This document shows, piece after piece, positions 54,131 through 63,332 of a stretch of DNA of 64,000 bases. The translations under genes and the position numbers were made by a program. Numbering within the stretch: the first letter of the stretch is position 1; every line of letters begins with the position of its first letter. The notes below the pieces were generated by a model. The model was not told the origin of the DNA. It did not search any database and was given only the letters and a program-made list of their open reading frames with translations. The stretch is from JBBQUN01 sp963717115 (GTDB lineage: Bacteria; Actinomycetota; Acidimicrobiia; Acidimicrobiales; SZUA-35), in the NCBI GenBank assembly GCA_963717115.1, contig CAVQVO010000009.1:620001-684000 (forward strand). Reading direction: 5' to 3'.

Positions 54131-54721
54131 GTGTCCCCCCTCTCACTCGTCGTGACGTCGTCGACACCGACCGCCGATGACCGCCTCGAGCGCTTCCGCT
54201 CGATCTACGACGCCACCTTCGACGACCTCGTTCGCTACTGCCGGCGGCGCCTGAGCGAGGTCGACGCCGGCGACGCCGTGAGCGAGATCTACCTCACGGC
54301 CTGGCGTCGTCTCGACGACCTGCCCGAAGCCGACTCGGCCCGGCTGTGGCTGTTCGGCGTGGCCCGCAACGTGTTGGCCAATCTGCACCGCTCCCGTGAC
54401 CGACGTGAACGTCTCGACCTGCGGCTGGCGGCCCAGCCACCGCGCCCCGCCACCCCGGGTCCGGAGCACGCCGTCGTCGACGAAACCGGGGTCATCGCCG
54501 CCCTGGCCACCCTGCGTCCCGACGACGCCGAACTGTTGCGACTCATCGCCTGGGAGGGCCTCTCGCATGCCGAAGCCGGCGTCGTGCTCGGCTGCACGGC
54601 CAATGCGGTCGCCATCCGCCTGCACCGCGCCAAGGCCCGTCTGGCCGAGGCCATGGCCACCGGCGCCGAGCGCGCCGCTCCCCCACATCCGTCCCCCGAA
54701 CCGAGGAATGAACCGTCATGA
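54131..54721 (+). CDS. ECF-type RNA polymerase sigma factor
   Basis: 196 residues. Region 2 is FRSIYDATFDDLVRYCRRRLSEVDAGDAVSEIYLTAWRRLDDL, ARLWLFGVARNVLANLHRS the core-binding end, and region 4 LRPDDAELLRLIAWEGLSHAEAGVVLGCTANAVAIRLHRAKARL. GTG 54131 or GTG 54152 could start it. It overlaps the next gene by ATGA, which encodes its likely membrane partner. Confidence 0.87.
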   Translation: MSPLSLVVTSSTPTADDRLERFRSIYDATFDDLVRYCRRRLSEVDAGDAVSEIYLTAWRRLDDLPEADSARLWLFGVARNVLANLHRSRDRRERLDLRLAAQPPRPATPGPEHAVVDETGVIAALATLRPDDAELLRLIAWEGLSHAEAGVVLGCTANAVAIRLHRAKARLAEAMATGAERAAPPHPSPEPRNEPS

Positions 54722-55767
54722 GCGACCGAACCGACCATCCGGATCCACTCGATGCGCTTCGCGCCGCCAACCCGTCCCCCGCCGACAACCCCGTCACCGG
54801 TCTTCCCCTCGACCGGGCCCGACTCTTCCAGGAGATCACCATGTCCCCCGCCGACCCGACCGCGTCGACCAGCCCCGAACCGACCGCCCCCGAGCCGGCC
54901 CGATCGTTCGGACCGGCTCCGACCCGAGACGAGCTGGAGCCGCGCCGCCGGGTCCGGACGGGCCGACGGTTCGCCCTCACCGGCGTCGCCGCCGCCACCG
55001 CCGTCGCGGTCGGGTTCGGCGTGGTGGCCCTCGTTCCCGGGAGCACCTCGGCGGCCGAGGCGGCGGTCGTCAAGGCTGCGCAGGCCACCGAGGCCAGCGA
55101 CGCCGGCACCGCCGTCATCACGGTCGATCTCGAAGGACTCGACGGCCGGGCCGATGGGTTCTCGCCCGGTTCGCTCGTGCTGTCCACGGCGTTCGATGGA
55201 AGCGATCTGTCGGCCCGACTCGACGGCGATCAGGCCGGCTCGTTCGGATTCGGCGGGGCGCCCGAAGTCCGGGTCGTCGACGGCGTGATCTACCTCGACA
55301 TCGGTGACGGCACCTGGTACTCGGTCGACGATCCCAACCTCGCAACGCTGTTGTCGACCGTCGGGCTACCCGTCGACATCCGCAGTGACCTCTCCTCGGG
55401 CATCGTGGAGCTGGTCACCTCGGCCGACGACGTCCAGGATCTCGGCAGTGGGCGCTATCGGGCCACCGTCACGGTCGAGGAGGCCCGGCGACTCGCCGAT
55501 GCCTACCCGAGTCTCGGGCTCTACACCGATCGGATGCTGCCGGCCGAGGTCGCCCAGCAGCCCCTCCAGATCGAACTGGTCCTCGATGGCTCCGGGCTCA
55601 TCGACGTGGTCACCATCGGCACGGCGCTGACCGATCCCGACGACCCCTCGATCACGGCGACCGGCTCGATCACGATCGACTTCAACGATCTCGGCGTCGA
55701 CCAGGACATCGTTGCCCCCCTCGGCGCCGAGCCCCTCGACCTGGGATCCATGCTCGGCGGCAACTGA
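54718..55767 (+). CDS. sigma-linked membrane protein with extracytoplasmic domain
   Basis: 349 residues. A cytoplasmic 80-residue N-terminus (DALRAANPSP, disordered), one membrane span (about 84-105) and a 240-residue outer beta domain resembling LppX/LprG-type folds. There is no HxxxCxxC zinc anti-sigma motif. As the cotranscribed partner of the sigma factor it may sense the envelope and act as an unusual anti-sigma factor; that is inference. Confidence 0.68.
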   Translation: MSDRTDHPDPLDALRAANPSPADNPVTGLPLDRARLFQEITMSPADPTASTSPEPTAPEPARSFGPAPTRDELEPRRRVRTGRRFALTGVAAATAVAVGFGVVALVPGSTSAAEAAVVKAAQATEASDAGTAVITVDLEGLDGRADGFSPGSLVLSTAFDGSDLSARLDGDQAGSFGFGGAPEVRVVDGVIYLDIGDGTWYSVDDPNLATLLSTVGLPVDIRSDLSSGIVELVTSADDVQDLGSGRYRATVTVEEARRLADAYPSLGLYTDRMLPAEVAQQPLQIELVLDGSGLIDVVTIGTALTDPDDPSITATGSITIDFNDLGVDQDIVAPLGAEPLDLGSMLGGN

Positions 55768-55768
55768 C

Positions 55769-55812
55769 CGCCCTTGACCATCTTGACCATGGGGAAAGGG
55801 CGTGACTAGCCT
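55769..55812 (+). promoter_or_regulatory. promoter and possible operator of the RES/Xre pair
   Basis: TTGACC (55783-55788), 18 bases, TAGCCT (55807-55812), six bases, ATG. TTGACC also occurs at 55774-55779. CGCCCTT (55769-55775) and AAGGGCG (55796-55802) form an inverted repeat around the -35; it could be a terminator for the sigma operon or the antitoxin's operator. Confidence 0.6.
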
Positions 55813-55818
55813 GACGTC

Positions 55819-56313
55819 ATGACCTCCTGGATCGACGAGGCGACGACGGCCTTCCAGACCGCACTCGACGAGATCGTCGGGGCCCGGCGCCCTCGTCACG
55901 ATCCGGCCCAACTGGGCCGGGCCGCGGCATTGGGAGCCATGGCCGGGTCACTGTGGTCCGACGAACTCGGGCCGTTCTACGACTCCGAGGGCGTCGGCGT
56001 CCTACTGGGCGGGATCACGAAACAGGCCGTCAGCGATCGGGTTCGCCGGCATCGACTCATCGCCCTCCGGACCGGATCGGGACGCCTCGTCTATCCGGCG
56101 TTCCAGTTCGAGGGCCGTACCGTCGTGCCGGGCTTGGCCGCCACCCTCACCATCGTCGCTCCCGACGACACCGAGGCCTGGTACGTGGCGTCGTGGTTCG
56201 TCACCCCCGATCCCAACCTCGACGGTCGGGCCCCGATCGAGGCACTCCGAAACGGCGACACCGACCGGGTGGCCCGAGCGGCACGTGACGTCGCAGCCAG
56301 CCTTCGATCCTGA
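55819..56313 (+). CDS. Xre/MbcA/ParS-type antitoxin
   Basis: 164 residues. A helical N-terminus with an HTH-like stretch (LLGGITKQAVSDRVRRHRLIALRTGSGRLVYP), and a C-terminal toxin-binding domain with the typical VTPDPNLDGRAPIEALRNGD. Such proteins neutralise RES toxins and repress their own operon. It is 5 bases before the RES gene. Confidence 0.82.
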   Translation: MTSWIDEATTAFQTALDEIVGARRPRHDPAQLGRAAALGAMAGSLWSDELGPFYDSEGVGVLLGGITKQAVSDRVRRHRLIALRTGSGRLVYPAFQFEGRTVVPGLAATLTIVAPDDTEAWYVASWFVTPDPNLDGRAPIEALRNGDTDRVARAARDVAASLRS

Positions 56314-56318
56314 CGTCG

Positions 56319-56963
56319 ATGACCGTCGACTTCCCCTTCCCCGACCCCGAGCGTTCGATGGGCCGGTTCCCGGCTCGCCGACTCCCGGCCGGGCTCCGGA
56401 TCCACCGACTGCACGCTCGCGACCTGGGCCCGTTCTGGTTCTCCTCGACGGCCGCCGAACTCGGTGGCGGCAACCGGTTCGACCTCGCTCCCCCCTCGGG
56501 CTCGTCCTACTGGGCGCTCCAACCGGTCGTTGCGTTGCTCGAGACCCTCGCCCGGCGACCGGTTCGGACCCTTCCGCTCGAACTGCTCGACCGCTACGTG
56601 CTGACGACGGCACCCCTCCCCCAGGATCTGCCCGACGTGGCGAACGTGCCGGTGAAGGCGGCCCGAGGGTTCGGGCTGACGGGCGAGTTCCACACCTCGG
56701 TCGATCGTCGTCGAACGAGGGCATGGGCCCGGGCCCTCGCCGACGCCGGGTTCAGGGCCCTGATCGCCCTGCCCCGCCACGACGTCACCGGCCGCCACCG
56801 AACGCTCACCCTGTTCGGACGGGCCGGCGAGCACCCGCCCTACGGATGGGTCTGGAAACCGGCGACCAGACCCATCGACGACGACCTGATCGACGAACTC
56901 GGCCCGTGGGGCATCCGGGTGCTCCCGATCCCCTTCGACGTCGAGATCGAGCCCGTCCGGTGA
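56319..56963 (+). CDS. RES-domain toxin (NAD+-degrading family)
   Basis: 214 residues. RIHRLHARDLGPFWFSST, GGNRFDLAPPSGSSYWALQPVVALLETL (Glu near 75) and TRAWARALADAGFRALIALPRH match RES-type ADP-ribosyltransferase-like toxins, which lower NAD+ in cells. Pairing with the upstream antitoxin is the standard arrangement. Third-position GC is as in neighbours, so no sign of recent transfer. Confidence 0.82.
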   Translation: MTVDFPFPDPERSMGRFPARRLPAGLRIHRLHARDLGPFWFSSTAAELGGGNRFDLAPPSGSSYWALQPVVALLETLARRPVRTLPLELLDRYVLTTAPLPQDLPDVANVPVKAARGFGLTGEFHTSVDRRRTRAWARALADAGFRALIALPRHDVTGRHRTLTLFGRAGEHPPYGWVWKPATRPIDDDLIDELGPWGIRVLPIPFDVEIEPVR

Positions 56964-57027
56964 TAGACCATCGGCACCAGTTCGACAGCCTGGCCCCGGA
57001 GGGCCAGCCCACGGTCCGAGGTCCACG

Positions 57028-57168
57028 ATGAGCCGCCCGAAGAACACCAGTCGCGTCACCAAGCCCTCGAAACCGGTCCAGGGACAGACTCGTCGCCGCC
57101 GGCACGGCGACCACCACCACACCGAGGTCTGGTGCGAGAACCACCAGCGGTGGGAGCAGACCGACTGA
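57028..57168 (+). CDS. small basic, His-rich protein of 46 residues
   Basis: Begins MSRPKNTSRVTKPSKP and has a His/Arg-rich middle (RRRRHGDHHHTEVWCENH). CGAGG lies eight bases before ATG 57028. Too short for family recognition; a nucleic-acid or metal binder is possible. Confidence 0.45.
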   Translation: MSRPKNTSRVTKPSKPVQGQTRRRRHGDHHHTEVWCENHQRWEQTD

Positions 57169-57223
57169 CGCCCGACGATCGACCGGGTCGACGAGCCGGG
57201 GCCGGCGTGACAGACTCCGCCCC

Positions 57224-57514
57224 ATGATCTCCGTCCTCATCATGTACCCCAAGACCGCCGACTCGACCTTCGACATGGACTACTACACGTCGACCCACAT
57301 GCCCATGCTGGCCGAGGCCCTCGGTGACGCCTGCCAGGGATGGGGTGCGAGCACGGTCAAGGGCGACAAGTGGGCCGCCTACGGCTGGGCGATGGTCGAC
57401 AGCCAGGAGGCCTTCGACGCCGCCATGGCCACCCACGGGGCGAAGATCATGGGCGACGTCGCCAACTACACCAACGTCGCTCCCGAGCTCCTCGTCGGCG
57501 ACGTCGCCCACTGA
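57224..57514 (+). CDS. EthD-family protein
   Basis: A 96-residue dimeric alpha-beta barrel protein. LIMYPKTADSTFDMDYYTSTHMPMLAEALGD is the EthD N-terminal block with the conserved HMP. Such proteins support degradation pathways or act as small oxygenases. Start ATG 57224; no partner oxygenase is adjacent. Confidence 0.83.
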   Translation: MISVLIMYPKTADSTFDMDYYTSTHMPMLAEALGDACQGWGASTVKGDKWAAYGWAMVDSQEAFDAAMATHGAKIMGDVANYTNVAPELLVGDVAH

Positions 57515-57532
57515 TCGACCGGTCGTTCCGAC

Positions 57533-57916
57533 ATGCCCCGGTTCGAAGCCCTCGGCGTCGTGGTCGGTGACCTCCCGGCCGCACTCGCCTTCTATCGACT
57601 GATCGGCTTCGAGTTCCCCGAGCAGGCCGAGGGCCATGTCGAGGCTGCGCTCGGGCGTGGCCTCCGGCTGATGCTCGACACCGAGGCGGTGGTGCAATCG
57701 TTCTCGGACTGGTCGCCCCCCACGGGTGGGAGTCCGCGGGTGGCGCTGGCGTTGCGCTGCGACGACGCCGCCGAGGTCGACGCCACCCACGCCGCCGTGG
57801 TCGGCGCCGGACACCGCTCGAAGGTGGATCCCTTCGATGCTCCGTGGGGCCAGCGCTACGCCACCGTGCTCGACCCCGACGGGAACCCCATCGATCTGTT
57901 CGCCGACCTCGGCTGA
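57533..57916 (+). CDS. VOC-superfamily protein, bleomycin-resistance-like fold
   Basis: 127 residues. LGVVVGDLPAALAFYRLIGFEF and RYATVLDPDGNPIDLFADL are typical VOC segments. His is absent at the first ligand position (ALGVVV), so it may bind rather than catalyse. It lies 18 bases after the EthD gene, so the two are probably co-transcribed. Confidence 0.8.
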   Translation: MPRFEALGVVVGDLPAALAFYRLIGFEFPEQAEGHVEAALGRGLRLMLDTEAVVQSFSDWSPPTGGSPRVALALRCDDAAEVDATHAAVVGAGHRSKVDPFDAPWGQRYATVLDPDGNPIDLFADLG

Positions 57917-57953
57917 CCTCGGCGGCGAAGCCGATCGCCGACCTGCGGTCGCC

Positions 57954-59723
57954 TCAGGTCCGGCGGTGGCGGGCCCACGACAGGAACTCGTCGCGGGGCC
58001 AGGTGTTGACCACCTGATCCCGGGGTGCCCATCCGCGCTGGGCGGTGAGCACGCCGTACTCCATCCGACCCAGCTCGCTCGTGTGATGCGAGTCGGTGTT
58101 GATCACGAGCTTGACCCCCCGCTCGACGGCACGTCGGACGACGTCGGACGCGGCATCGAGGCGCTGGAGCGCACCGTTGATCTCGAGCGCGACGTCGAAG
58201 TGATGCAGGGCCTCGATGACGATGTCGATGTCGAGCTCGATCCCCGGCCTCCGACCGATGTAGCGACCGGTGAGATGTCCGATCGAGTTCACCGTCGGGT
58301 CGGCGATGGCCTGCACGAGCCGCTCGGTCTGGACCTTCACGTCCTGATCGAAATGGGAGTGGACCGAGGCGACCGTGTACTCGAACTCGGCCCGGAACTC
58401 CGGTGAGTAGTCGAGTCCACCCGACGGGCCGATGTTGAGCTCACAACCGAAGAGGATGGTGAGGTCGGGGTACCGGTGCTGGATCGCCCGGATGGCCTCG
58501 CGGTGTTCGAGCATCTCCTCCTGACTGGAACCGTTGATCGCCAGGTCCTCACCGTGATCGGTGATGGCCAGGTACTCGTAGCCGAGATCGGCGGCGACCT
58601 TCACCATGTCGGCGAGCGAGGATCGGCCGTCGCCGGAGCGGTCGGTGTGATAGTGCAGGTCGCCACGGATGTGCCGGCGTTCGACCAGCTGGGGCAGCGA
58701 GCCCTCGGCGGAGGCCCCGACCTCACCCGTGGCCTCGCGCATCGGCGGTGGGATCGGGGTCAGGTCGAGCGCGGCGTAGATGTCGGCTTCACGGGAGCGG
58801 GCGACGACCCGGTCGCTCGCCGACTTGGTGGCCTGGCCGTCGTCGTCGAGCGCCGCCTCGAACAGTCCGTACTCGTTGAGGACGAGGCCTCGGTCCATCG
58901 CTCGCTGGCGGAGTTCGATGTTGTGGGCCTTCGAACCGGTGAAGTAGAGCACGGTCGCCCCGAACTGTTCGGGCTCGACGACCCGTACGTCGACCTGCAG
59001 GCCGGACGAGGTGAGGAAGGAGGTCTTGGTGTCGCCGCTGACCACGATCTCCGCGACCTCCGGAAGCTCCCGGACCCGCTGCATGACCGCCGACGCGTCG
59101 GTGGCGGCGACGGTGATGTCGACATCGCCGATCGTCTCGCAGAACCGACGCAGGCTGCCGCAGTACAGGGCGTCGACGACCCCCTCGATCGCCGCGAGCT
59201 CGGCCACCAGACCTTCGGCGAGCGGGAGGGCATCGGCGATCGGTGTGCGGCGGTCCTTGCCCGACAGACCCAGGCGCTCGATCGCCTTGGCGATCTTGGC
59301 CTCGCTGGTCGCCCCCAGGCCGGGAACCGTCCGGAGGGTCTCGGCGGCGATGGCGGCCCGCAGTCCCTCGACGTCCTCGACGCCGAGGTGGGTGCGGATC
59401 TGTTGCAGGGTCTTGGGTCCGAGGCCGGGGATCTTGCTCAGCTCGACGACTCCGGGGGGGAAGGCCGACCGGAGGTCGTCGAGCTTGGCCACCCGGCCGG
59501 TGTCGACCAGCTCACGGATCTTGGCGGCGGTCGACTTCCCCAGGCCGTCGAGCTTGGCCAGCTCCCCGGCCGACAGGGCCGTCAGGTCGCCCGAGGCGGA
59601 CTCGACGGCCCGCATCGCGTTCTCGTAGGCCCGAACCTTGAACGACTGGGGTGAGCCCTCGGCGAGCGTGGTCAGCTCGACGAGCTCGGCGAGCATCGCC
59701 TTGACGTCACGATTGGTGACCAT
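57954..59723 (-). CDS. polX: DNA polymerase X with PHP domain
   Basis: 589 residues. N-terminal HhH repeats (LDGLGKSTAAKI, IPGLGPKTLQQI, VPGLGATSEAKI), the nucleotidyltransferase GSLRRFCETIGDVDI with metal Asp200/Asp202 and Asp245, and a C-terminal PHP domain (GDLHYHTDRSGDG, AITDHGED) giving 3'-5' exonuclease. A base-excision repair polymerase. ATG 59723 shares one base with the YqeY stop. Confidence 0.92.
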   Translation of the reverse strand: MVTNRDVKAMLAELVELTTLAEGSPQSFKVRAYENAMRAVESASGDLTALSAGELAKLDGLGKSTAAKIRELVDTGRVAKLDDLRSAFPPGVVELSKIPGLGPKTLQQIRTHLGVEDVEGLRAAIAAETLRTVPGLGATSEAKIAKAIERLGLSGKDRRTPIADALPLAEGLVAELAAIEGVVDALYCGSLRRFCETIGDVDITVAATDASAVMQRVRELPEVAEIVVSGDTKTSFLTSSGLQVDVRVVEPEQFGATVLYFTGSKAHNIELRQRAMDRGLVLNEYGLFEAALDDDGQATKSASDRVVARSREADIYAALDLTPIPPPMREATGEVGASAEGSLPQLVERRHIRGDLHYHTDRSGDGRSSLADMVKVAADLGYEYLAITDHGEDLAINGSSQEEMLEHREAIRAIQHRYPDLTILFGCELNIGPSGGLDYSPEFRAEFEYTVASVHSHFDQDVKVQTERLVQAIADPTVNSIGHLTGRYIGRRPGIELDIDIVIEALHHFDVALEINGALQRLDAASDVVRRAVERGVKLVINTDSHHTSELGRMEYGVLTAQRGWAPRDQVVNTWPRDEFLSWARHRRT

Positions 59724-60169
59724 CAGTCGAGACGGCTCTTCACGAGATCGGCGACCGCCCGACCGTCGGCCCGCCCGGCCACCACGGCATTGACCGCCTT
59801 CATCGCGGCCCCCATGTCGGCCTTCGACGTGAACCCGCGTTCGGCGAGCGTCGACTCCACCAGCGCGACCAGCTCGTCGTCGCCGAGGCCGGCCGGCAGG
59901 TACCGCTCGAGGATCTCGGCCTCGGCCCGCTCGTCGGCGGCCTTCTCGGGACGGTTGCCCTGATCGAAGGCCTCGGCGGCCTCGTGGCGCCGCTTCAACT
60001 GGGCGGCGATCACCTTGGTGACGCCGGCATCGTCGAGCGTGACCGCCGACCGGCCCGACGTCTCGGCCTCCTGGACTGCGGCGATGATCGAGCGCAGCGT
60101 CCGCAGGACGAGGGCGTCCTTGGCCTTCATGGCCGCGGTGAGGTCGGTTCGGATGGTCTCGATCAGCAT
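59723..60169 (-). CDS. yqeY: GatB/YqeY-domain protein
   Basis: A 148-residue YqeY-type protein. MKAKDALVLRTLRSIIAAVQEAE, EAEILERYLPAGLGDDELVALV and GAAMKAVNAVVAGRADGRAVADLVKSRL are the family blocks; it resembles the tRNA-binding tail domain of GatB. The start ATG 60169 has CATCAT six bases upstream, a weak leaderless layout. It leads a two-gene unit with polX. Confidence 0.88.
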   Translation of the reverse strand: MLIETIRTDLTAAMKAKDALVLRTLRSIIAAVQEAETSGRSAVTLDDAGVTKVIAAQLKRRHEAAEAFDQGNRPEKAADERAEAEILERYLPAGLGDDELVALVESTLAERGFTSKADMGAAMKAVNAVVAGRADGRAVADLVKSRLD

Positions 60170-60283
60170 CGTCCCATGATGACACGCCCGGTCCACCGGT
60201 TGGCCACCGATTCGGCCGTCGTCTTCGGTCCGATCCGAGCCGGTGGACTACGGTCACGCCCCACGCAGACCGGAGGGACCCAC

Positions 60284-61420
60284 ATGGCCGACATCAAGGG
60301 ACGACACGACGGGCGCTTCGACGCACTCGTGGCCGGGCTCTCCGATCAACTCGACAGCGGGCACGATCTGGGCTTGTCGGTGGCGGTGACCGTCGACGGT
60401 GAACCCGTCGTCGATCTGTGGGGCGGCTGGGCCGACACCGAGCAGACCAGGCCGTGGAACGAGAACACGATCACCAATGTGTGGTCGACCACCAAGACGA
60501 TGACCAACCTCTCGGCGCTGGTCCTGGCCGACCGGGGCATCATCGACCTCGACGAGCCGGTGGCGACCTACTGGCCCGAGTTCGCCGCCAACGGCAAAGA
60601 CGGGGTGCTGGTCCGCCACCTGCTCTCACACACGTCGGGGGTGTCGGGATGGGATCGACCGATCGAGCTCGCCGATCTCTACGACTGGGAGCGATCGACG
60701 GCGAAACTGGCGGCCCAGGCTCCCTGGTGGGAACCCGGGACGGCCTCGGGATACCACGCACTCAACCAGGGGCACCTCGTCGGTGAGGTCATCCGCCGAG
60801 CCGACGGTCGCACGCTGGGGACGTTCTTCGCCGAGGAGATCGCCGGCCCGCTCGAGGCCGACTTCCACATCGGCCTCCCGGCGGCGCACGATCATCGGGT
60901 CTCGAACGTCGTCCCCCCACCACCGGTCTCGGTCGATCTGTCGCTGCTCCCTCCTGATCACCCGGCGGTCCGGACCTTCACGGGTCCGGTGGCCGACGCA
61001 ACGGCGTCGTGGACTCCCGAGTGGCGCCGCGCCGAGATCGGTGCCGCCAACGGCCACGGCAACGCCCGATCGGTCGCCCGGATCCAGGCCGCGGTGGCCT
61101 GCGGCGGAACGCTCGACGGGGTGAAGCTCCTGTCGCCGGCGACCATCGATCGCATTTTCGAAGAACAGTCGAACGGCATCGATCAGGTCCTGTTCGATCA
61201 GGTTCGTTTCGGCATCGGGTACGCCCTCGACGCGGCGTCCTTCCCGAGGATGCCCGAGGGACGGAGGTGCTTCTGGGGTGGCTGGGGCGGATCGGTGATC
61301 ATCGTCGACGTCGATCGGCGCATGACCATCGCCTACATGATGAACAAGATGCAGGGCGACGTGCTCGGCAACCAGACCGCCAAGCTGGTCGTCGAGGGCG
61401 TCTACGAGACCGTCGGCTGA
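60284..61420 (+). CDS. serine hydrolase, beta-lactamase/esterase EstB-like
   Basis: 378 residues. VWSTTKTMTN holds the SxxK motif, SGYHALNQG the Tyr motif, and WGGWGGSVIIV replaces KTG, as in EstB-type esterases. No signal peptide. ATG 60284 has GGAGG upstream and TACGGT (60249-60254) as the likely -10. Different subgroup from the gene at 24203. Confidence 0.86.
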   Translation: MADIKGRHDGRFDALVAGLSDQLDSGHDLGLSVAVTVDGEPVVDLWGGWADTEQTRPWNENTITNVWSTTKTMTNLSALVLADRGIIDLDEPVATYWPEFAANGKDGVLVRHLLSHTSGVSGWDRPIELADLYDWERSTAKLAAQAPWWEPGTASGYHALNQGHLVGEVIRRADGRTLGTFFAEEIAGPLEADFHIGLPAAHDHRVSNVVPPPPVSVDLSLLPPDHPAVRTFTGPVADATASWTPEWRRAEIGAANGHGNARSVARIQAAVACGGTLDGVKLLSPATIDRIFEEQSNGIDQVLFDQVRFGIGYALDAASFPRMPEGRRCFWGGWGGSVIIVDVDRRMTIAYMMNKMQGDVLGNQTAKLVVEGVYETVG

Positions 61421-61484
61421 CCGAGCCGTTCGTCACGGTCCGCTGCGTCTCGGCCCACGATCGGCGATGCCATGATGGAGGGGT

Positions 61485-62126
61485 ATGGATCGATTCGACT
61501 CCCCCACCCCCGAGACAGCCGGCGACGGGCGGCGACCCTTCGTGCGACAGGTCGGATTCGTGGTCGGCGTCGTCGCGCTGATGTGGATCATCGAGATCGT
61601 CGACTCGATCGCGCTCGACGACCGCCTGCAGGGAAACGGGATCCTGCCCCGGAACGCCGACGGACTCGACGGCATCCTGTGGGCGCCGTTCCTGCATTCG
61701 GACTGGCGGCACATCGTCTCCAACACGTTCCCGTTCCTCTTCCTCAGTGCGCTGGTCGCCATCCGCGGCTTTCGGTACTGGCTGACCGTCAGCGTCGTGG
61801 CGATGCTGCTCGGCGGGGCACTCACCTGGGCCTTCGCCGGGTCCGGCAACCACATCGGGGCCAGCGGGGTCGTCTTCGGCTACCTCGGGGCGTTGCTCGG
61901 TGCCGCGTTCTTCGAACGCAGCGCCCGGGCCGCGGCACCGGCGATGGTGGCGCTCTTCCTGTACTACACGATGCTCATCGGTCTGGTGCCCCAGGACGGC
62001 ATCTCGTGGGAGGGGCATCTGGCGGGGTTCCTGGCCGGCATCGCCATCTCCAAGACGATGGCCCGACCCCGCCGCGTGATCCCCGAGGAACCGCCGATCA
62101 CCGGCGACGAATACTGGCTGACATGA
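61485..62126 (+). CDS. rhomboid-family intramembrane serine protease
   Basis: 213 residues with about six membrane spans. FLHSDWRHIVSN is the conserved loop, NHIGASGVVFGYLG has the catalytic Ser127, and WEGHLAGFLAG the catalytic His178. GGAGGGG stands before the ATG. It overlaps the DUF454 gene by ATGA, so the two are translated together. Confidence 0.9.
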   Translation: MDRFDSPTPETAGDGRRPFVRQVGFVVGVVALMWIIEIVDSIALDDRLQGNGILPRNADGLDGILWAPFLHSDWRHIVSNTFPFLFLSALVAIRGFRYWLTVSVVAMLLGGALTWAFAGSGNHIGASGVVFGYLGALLGAAFFERSARAAAPAMVALFLYYTMLIGLVPQDGISWEGHLAGFLAGIAISKTMARPRRVIPEEPPITGDEYWLT

Positions 62127-62527
62127 GGCATCCCGCTGCCGCCCTGGCCCGGCTCGGCTGGATGCTCTTGGGGTGGCTCTTCGTCGCCATCGGCGGGATC
62201 GGCGTCGTCGTGCCCGGGCTGCCGAGCACCGGGTTCTTCATCCTGGCGGCAGGCTGTTTCTCGAAGTCGAGTCCGCGATTCGAGCAGTGGATCCTCGAGC
62301 TCCCGGGTGTCGGTCCGCTGGTCGCCGACTATCGGGCGGGCCTCGGCATGCCCCGCTCGGCCAAGATCCGGGCCACCCTGCTCATGTGGACCGCCATCGC
62401 GATCAGCACCGGATTCGTGATCAACGGGCCGGGGGTCCGACTGGCGATCATCGCGCTCGGAGCCATCGGCACCTGGGTGATCCTCGTCCGCGTGCCGACC
62501 AAGACCCCTGCCGCCCCCCTCACCTGA
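62123..62527 (+). CDS. DUF454 (YbaN-like) inner membrane protein
   Basis: 134 residues with three or four membrane spans. GWLFVAIGGIGVVVPGLPSTGFFILAAGCFSKSSPRFEQWILELPGVG is the DUF454 signature. The function of the family is not established. Linked to the rhomboid gene, which suggests a shared envelope role. Confidence 0.87.
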   Translation: MRHPAAALARLGWMLLGWLFVAIGGIGVVVPGLPSTGFFILAAGCFSKSSPRFEQWILELPGVGPLVADYRAGLGMPRSAKIRATLLMWTAIAISTGFVINGPGVRLAIIALGAIGTWVILVRVPTKTPAAPLT

Positions 62528-62540
62528 TGGAGCTGAACCG

Positions 62541-63302
62541 ATGAACCTCGGACTCGAGGGCCGCACCGCACTCGTCACCGGGAGCCACCGGGGTACCGGG
62601 GCGGCCACGGCGCGACTGCTGGCGGTCGAGGGGGCCCGGGTGATCGTCCACGGACTCGAACCCGGACAGGCCGACCCGGTGGTGGCCGAGATCAACGCCG
62701 CCGGCGGGCTGGCTCGCGGCGTCGTCGGCGACCTGACCGACGACCGGGCGGTCGAGGCGCTGGCCGAAGAGGTCGGGAGCGACCTCGACATCGTGGTCTG
62801 CAACTACGGGGTCGCCGCCGGCGGCCGCTGGCGGACGGCGACCACCGACGACTGGTTCGAGGCCTACGACCGCAACGTCGTCACGGCGGTCCGAACCATC
62901 CGGGTGTTCCGCGACACGCTGGTCGATCGTGGCTGGGGCCGCATCGTCCTGCTGGGGACGGTGGGCTCGATCCGACCGGCGGCCGTGCGACCGCAGTACT
63001 ACTCGGCGAAGTCGGCCCTTCCGGGTCTGGTCGTCAGCCTGGCCCAGGACCTCGCCGGCACCGGGGTGACCGCCAACCTCGTCAGTCCCGGACTGATCGC
63101 CACGCCCGAGGTCCTCGAGCGGCTCGCCGGACGGTCCGTCGCCGAGGCCTTCGGAACCGACCTCGCCCCCCTGACCGGCTCGATCGCGACCCCCGACGAC
63201 GTGGCGTCGCTCGTTGCCTACGTCTGCAGCGAACAGGCCGGAGCGATCACCGGCGCGAACCTTCGCATCGACGGGGGTTCGGCCCGGGCGGTCACCCCCT
63301 GA
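62541..63302 (+). CDS. short-chain dehydrogenase/reductase
   Basis: 253 residues. TGSHRGTGAATARLL (glycine loop), VVCNYGVAAG (NAG-like), and the catalytic YYSAK near 153-157. A classical SDR of unknown substrate. It lies 13 bases after DUF454. Confidence 0.88.
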   Translation: MNLGLEGRTALVTGSHRGTGAATARLLAVEGARVIVHGLEPGQADPVVAEINAAGGLARGVVGDLTDDRAVEALAEEVGSDLDIVVCNYGVAAGGRWRTATTDDWFEAYDRNVVTAVRTIRVFRDTLVDRGWGRIVLLGTVGSIRPAAVRPQYYSAKSALPGLVVSLAQDLAGTGVTANLVSPGLIATPEVLERLAGRSVAEAFGTDLAPLTGSIATPDDVASLVAYVCSEQAGAITGANLRIDGGSARAVTP

Positions 63303-63319
63303 GTGTCGTAAGGGCTGCC

Positions 63320-63325
63320 TAGGGT
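63320..63325 (+). promoter_or_regulatory. -10 element, RecQ-like gene
   Basis: TAGGGT, seven bases, then GTG 63333. Confidence 0.5.
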
Positions 63326-63332
63326 GGTCGAG

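Noticed and set aside
57954..60257. PolX fused to YqeY as one 767-codon protein
   Set aside because: The YqeY gene has its own start and stop, and PolX has a good ATG at 59723; the upstream part of the long frame is Arg/Gly-rich shadow.
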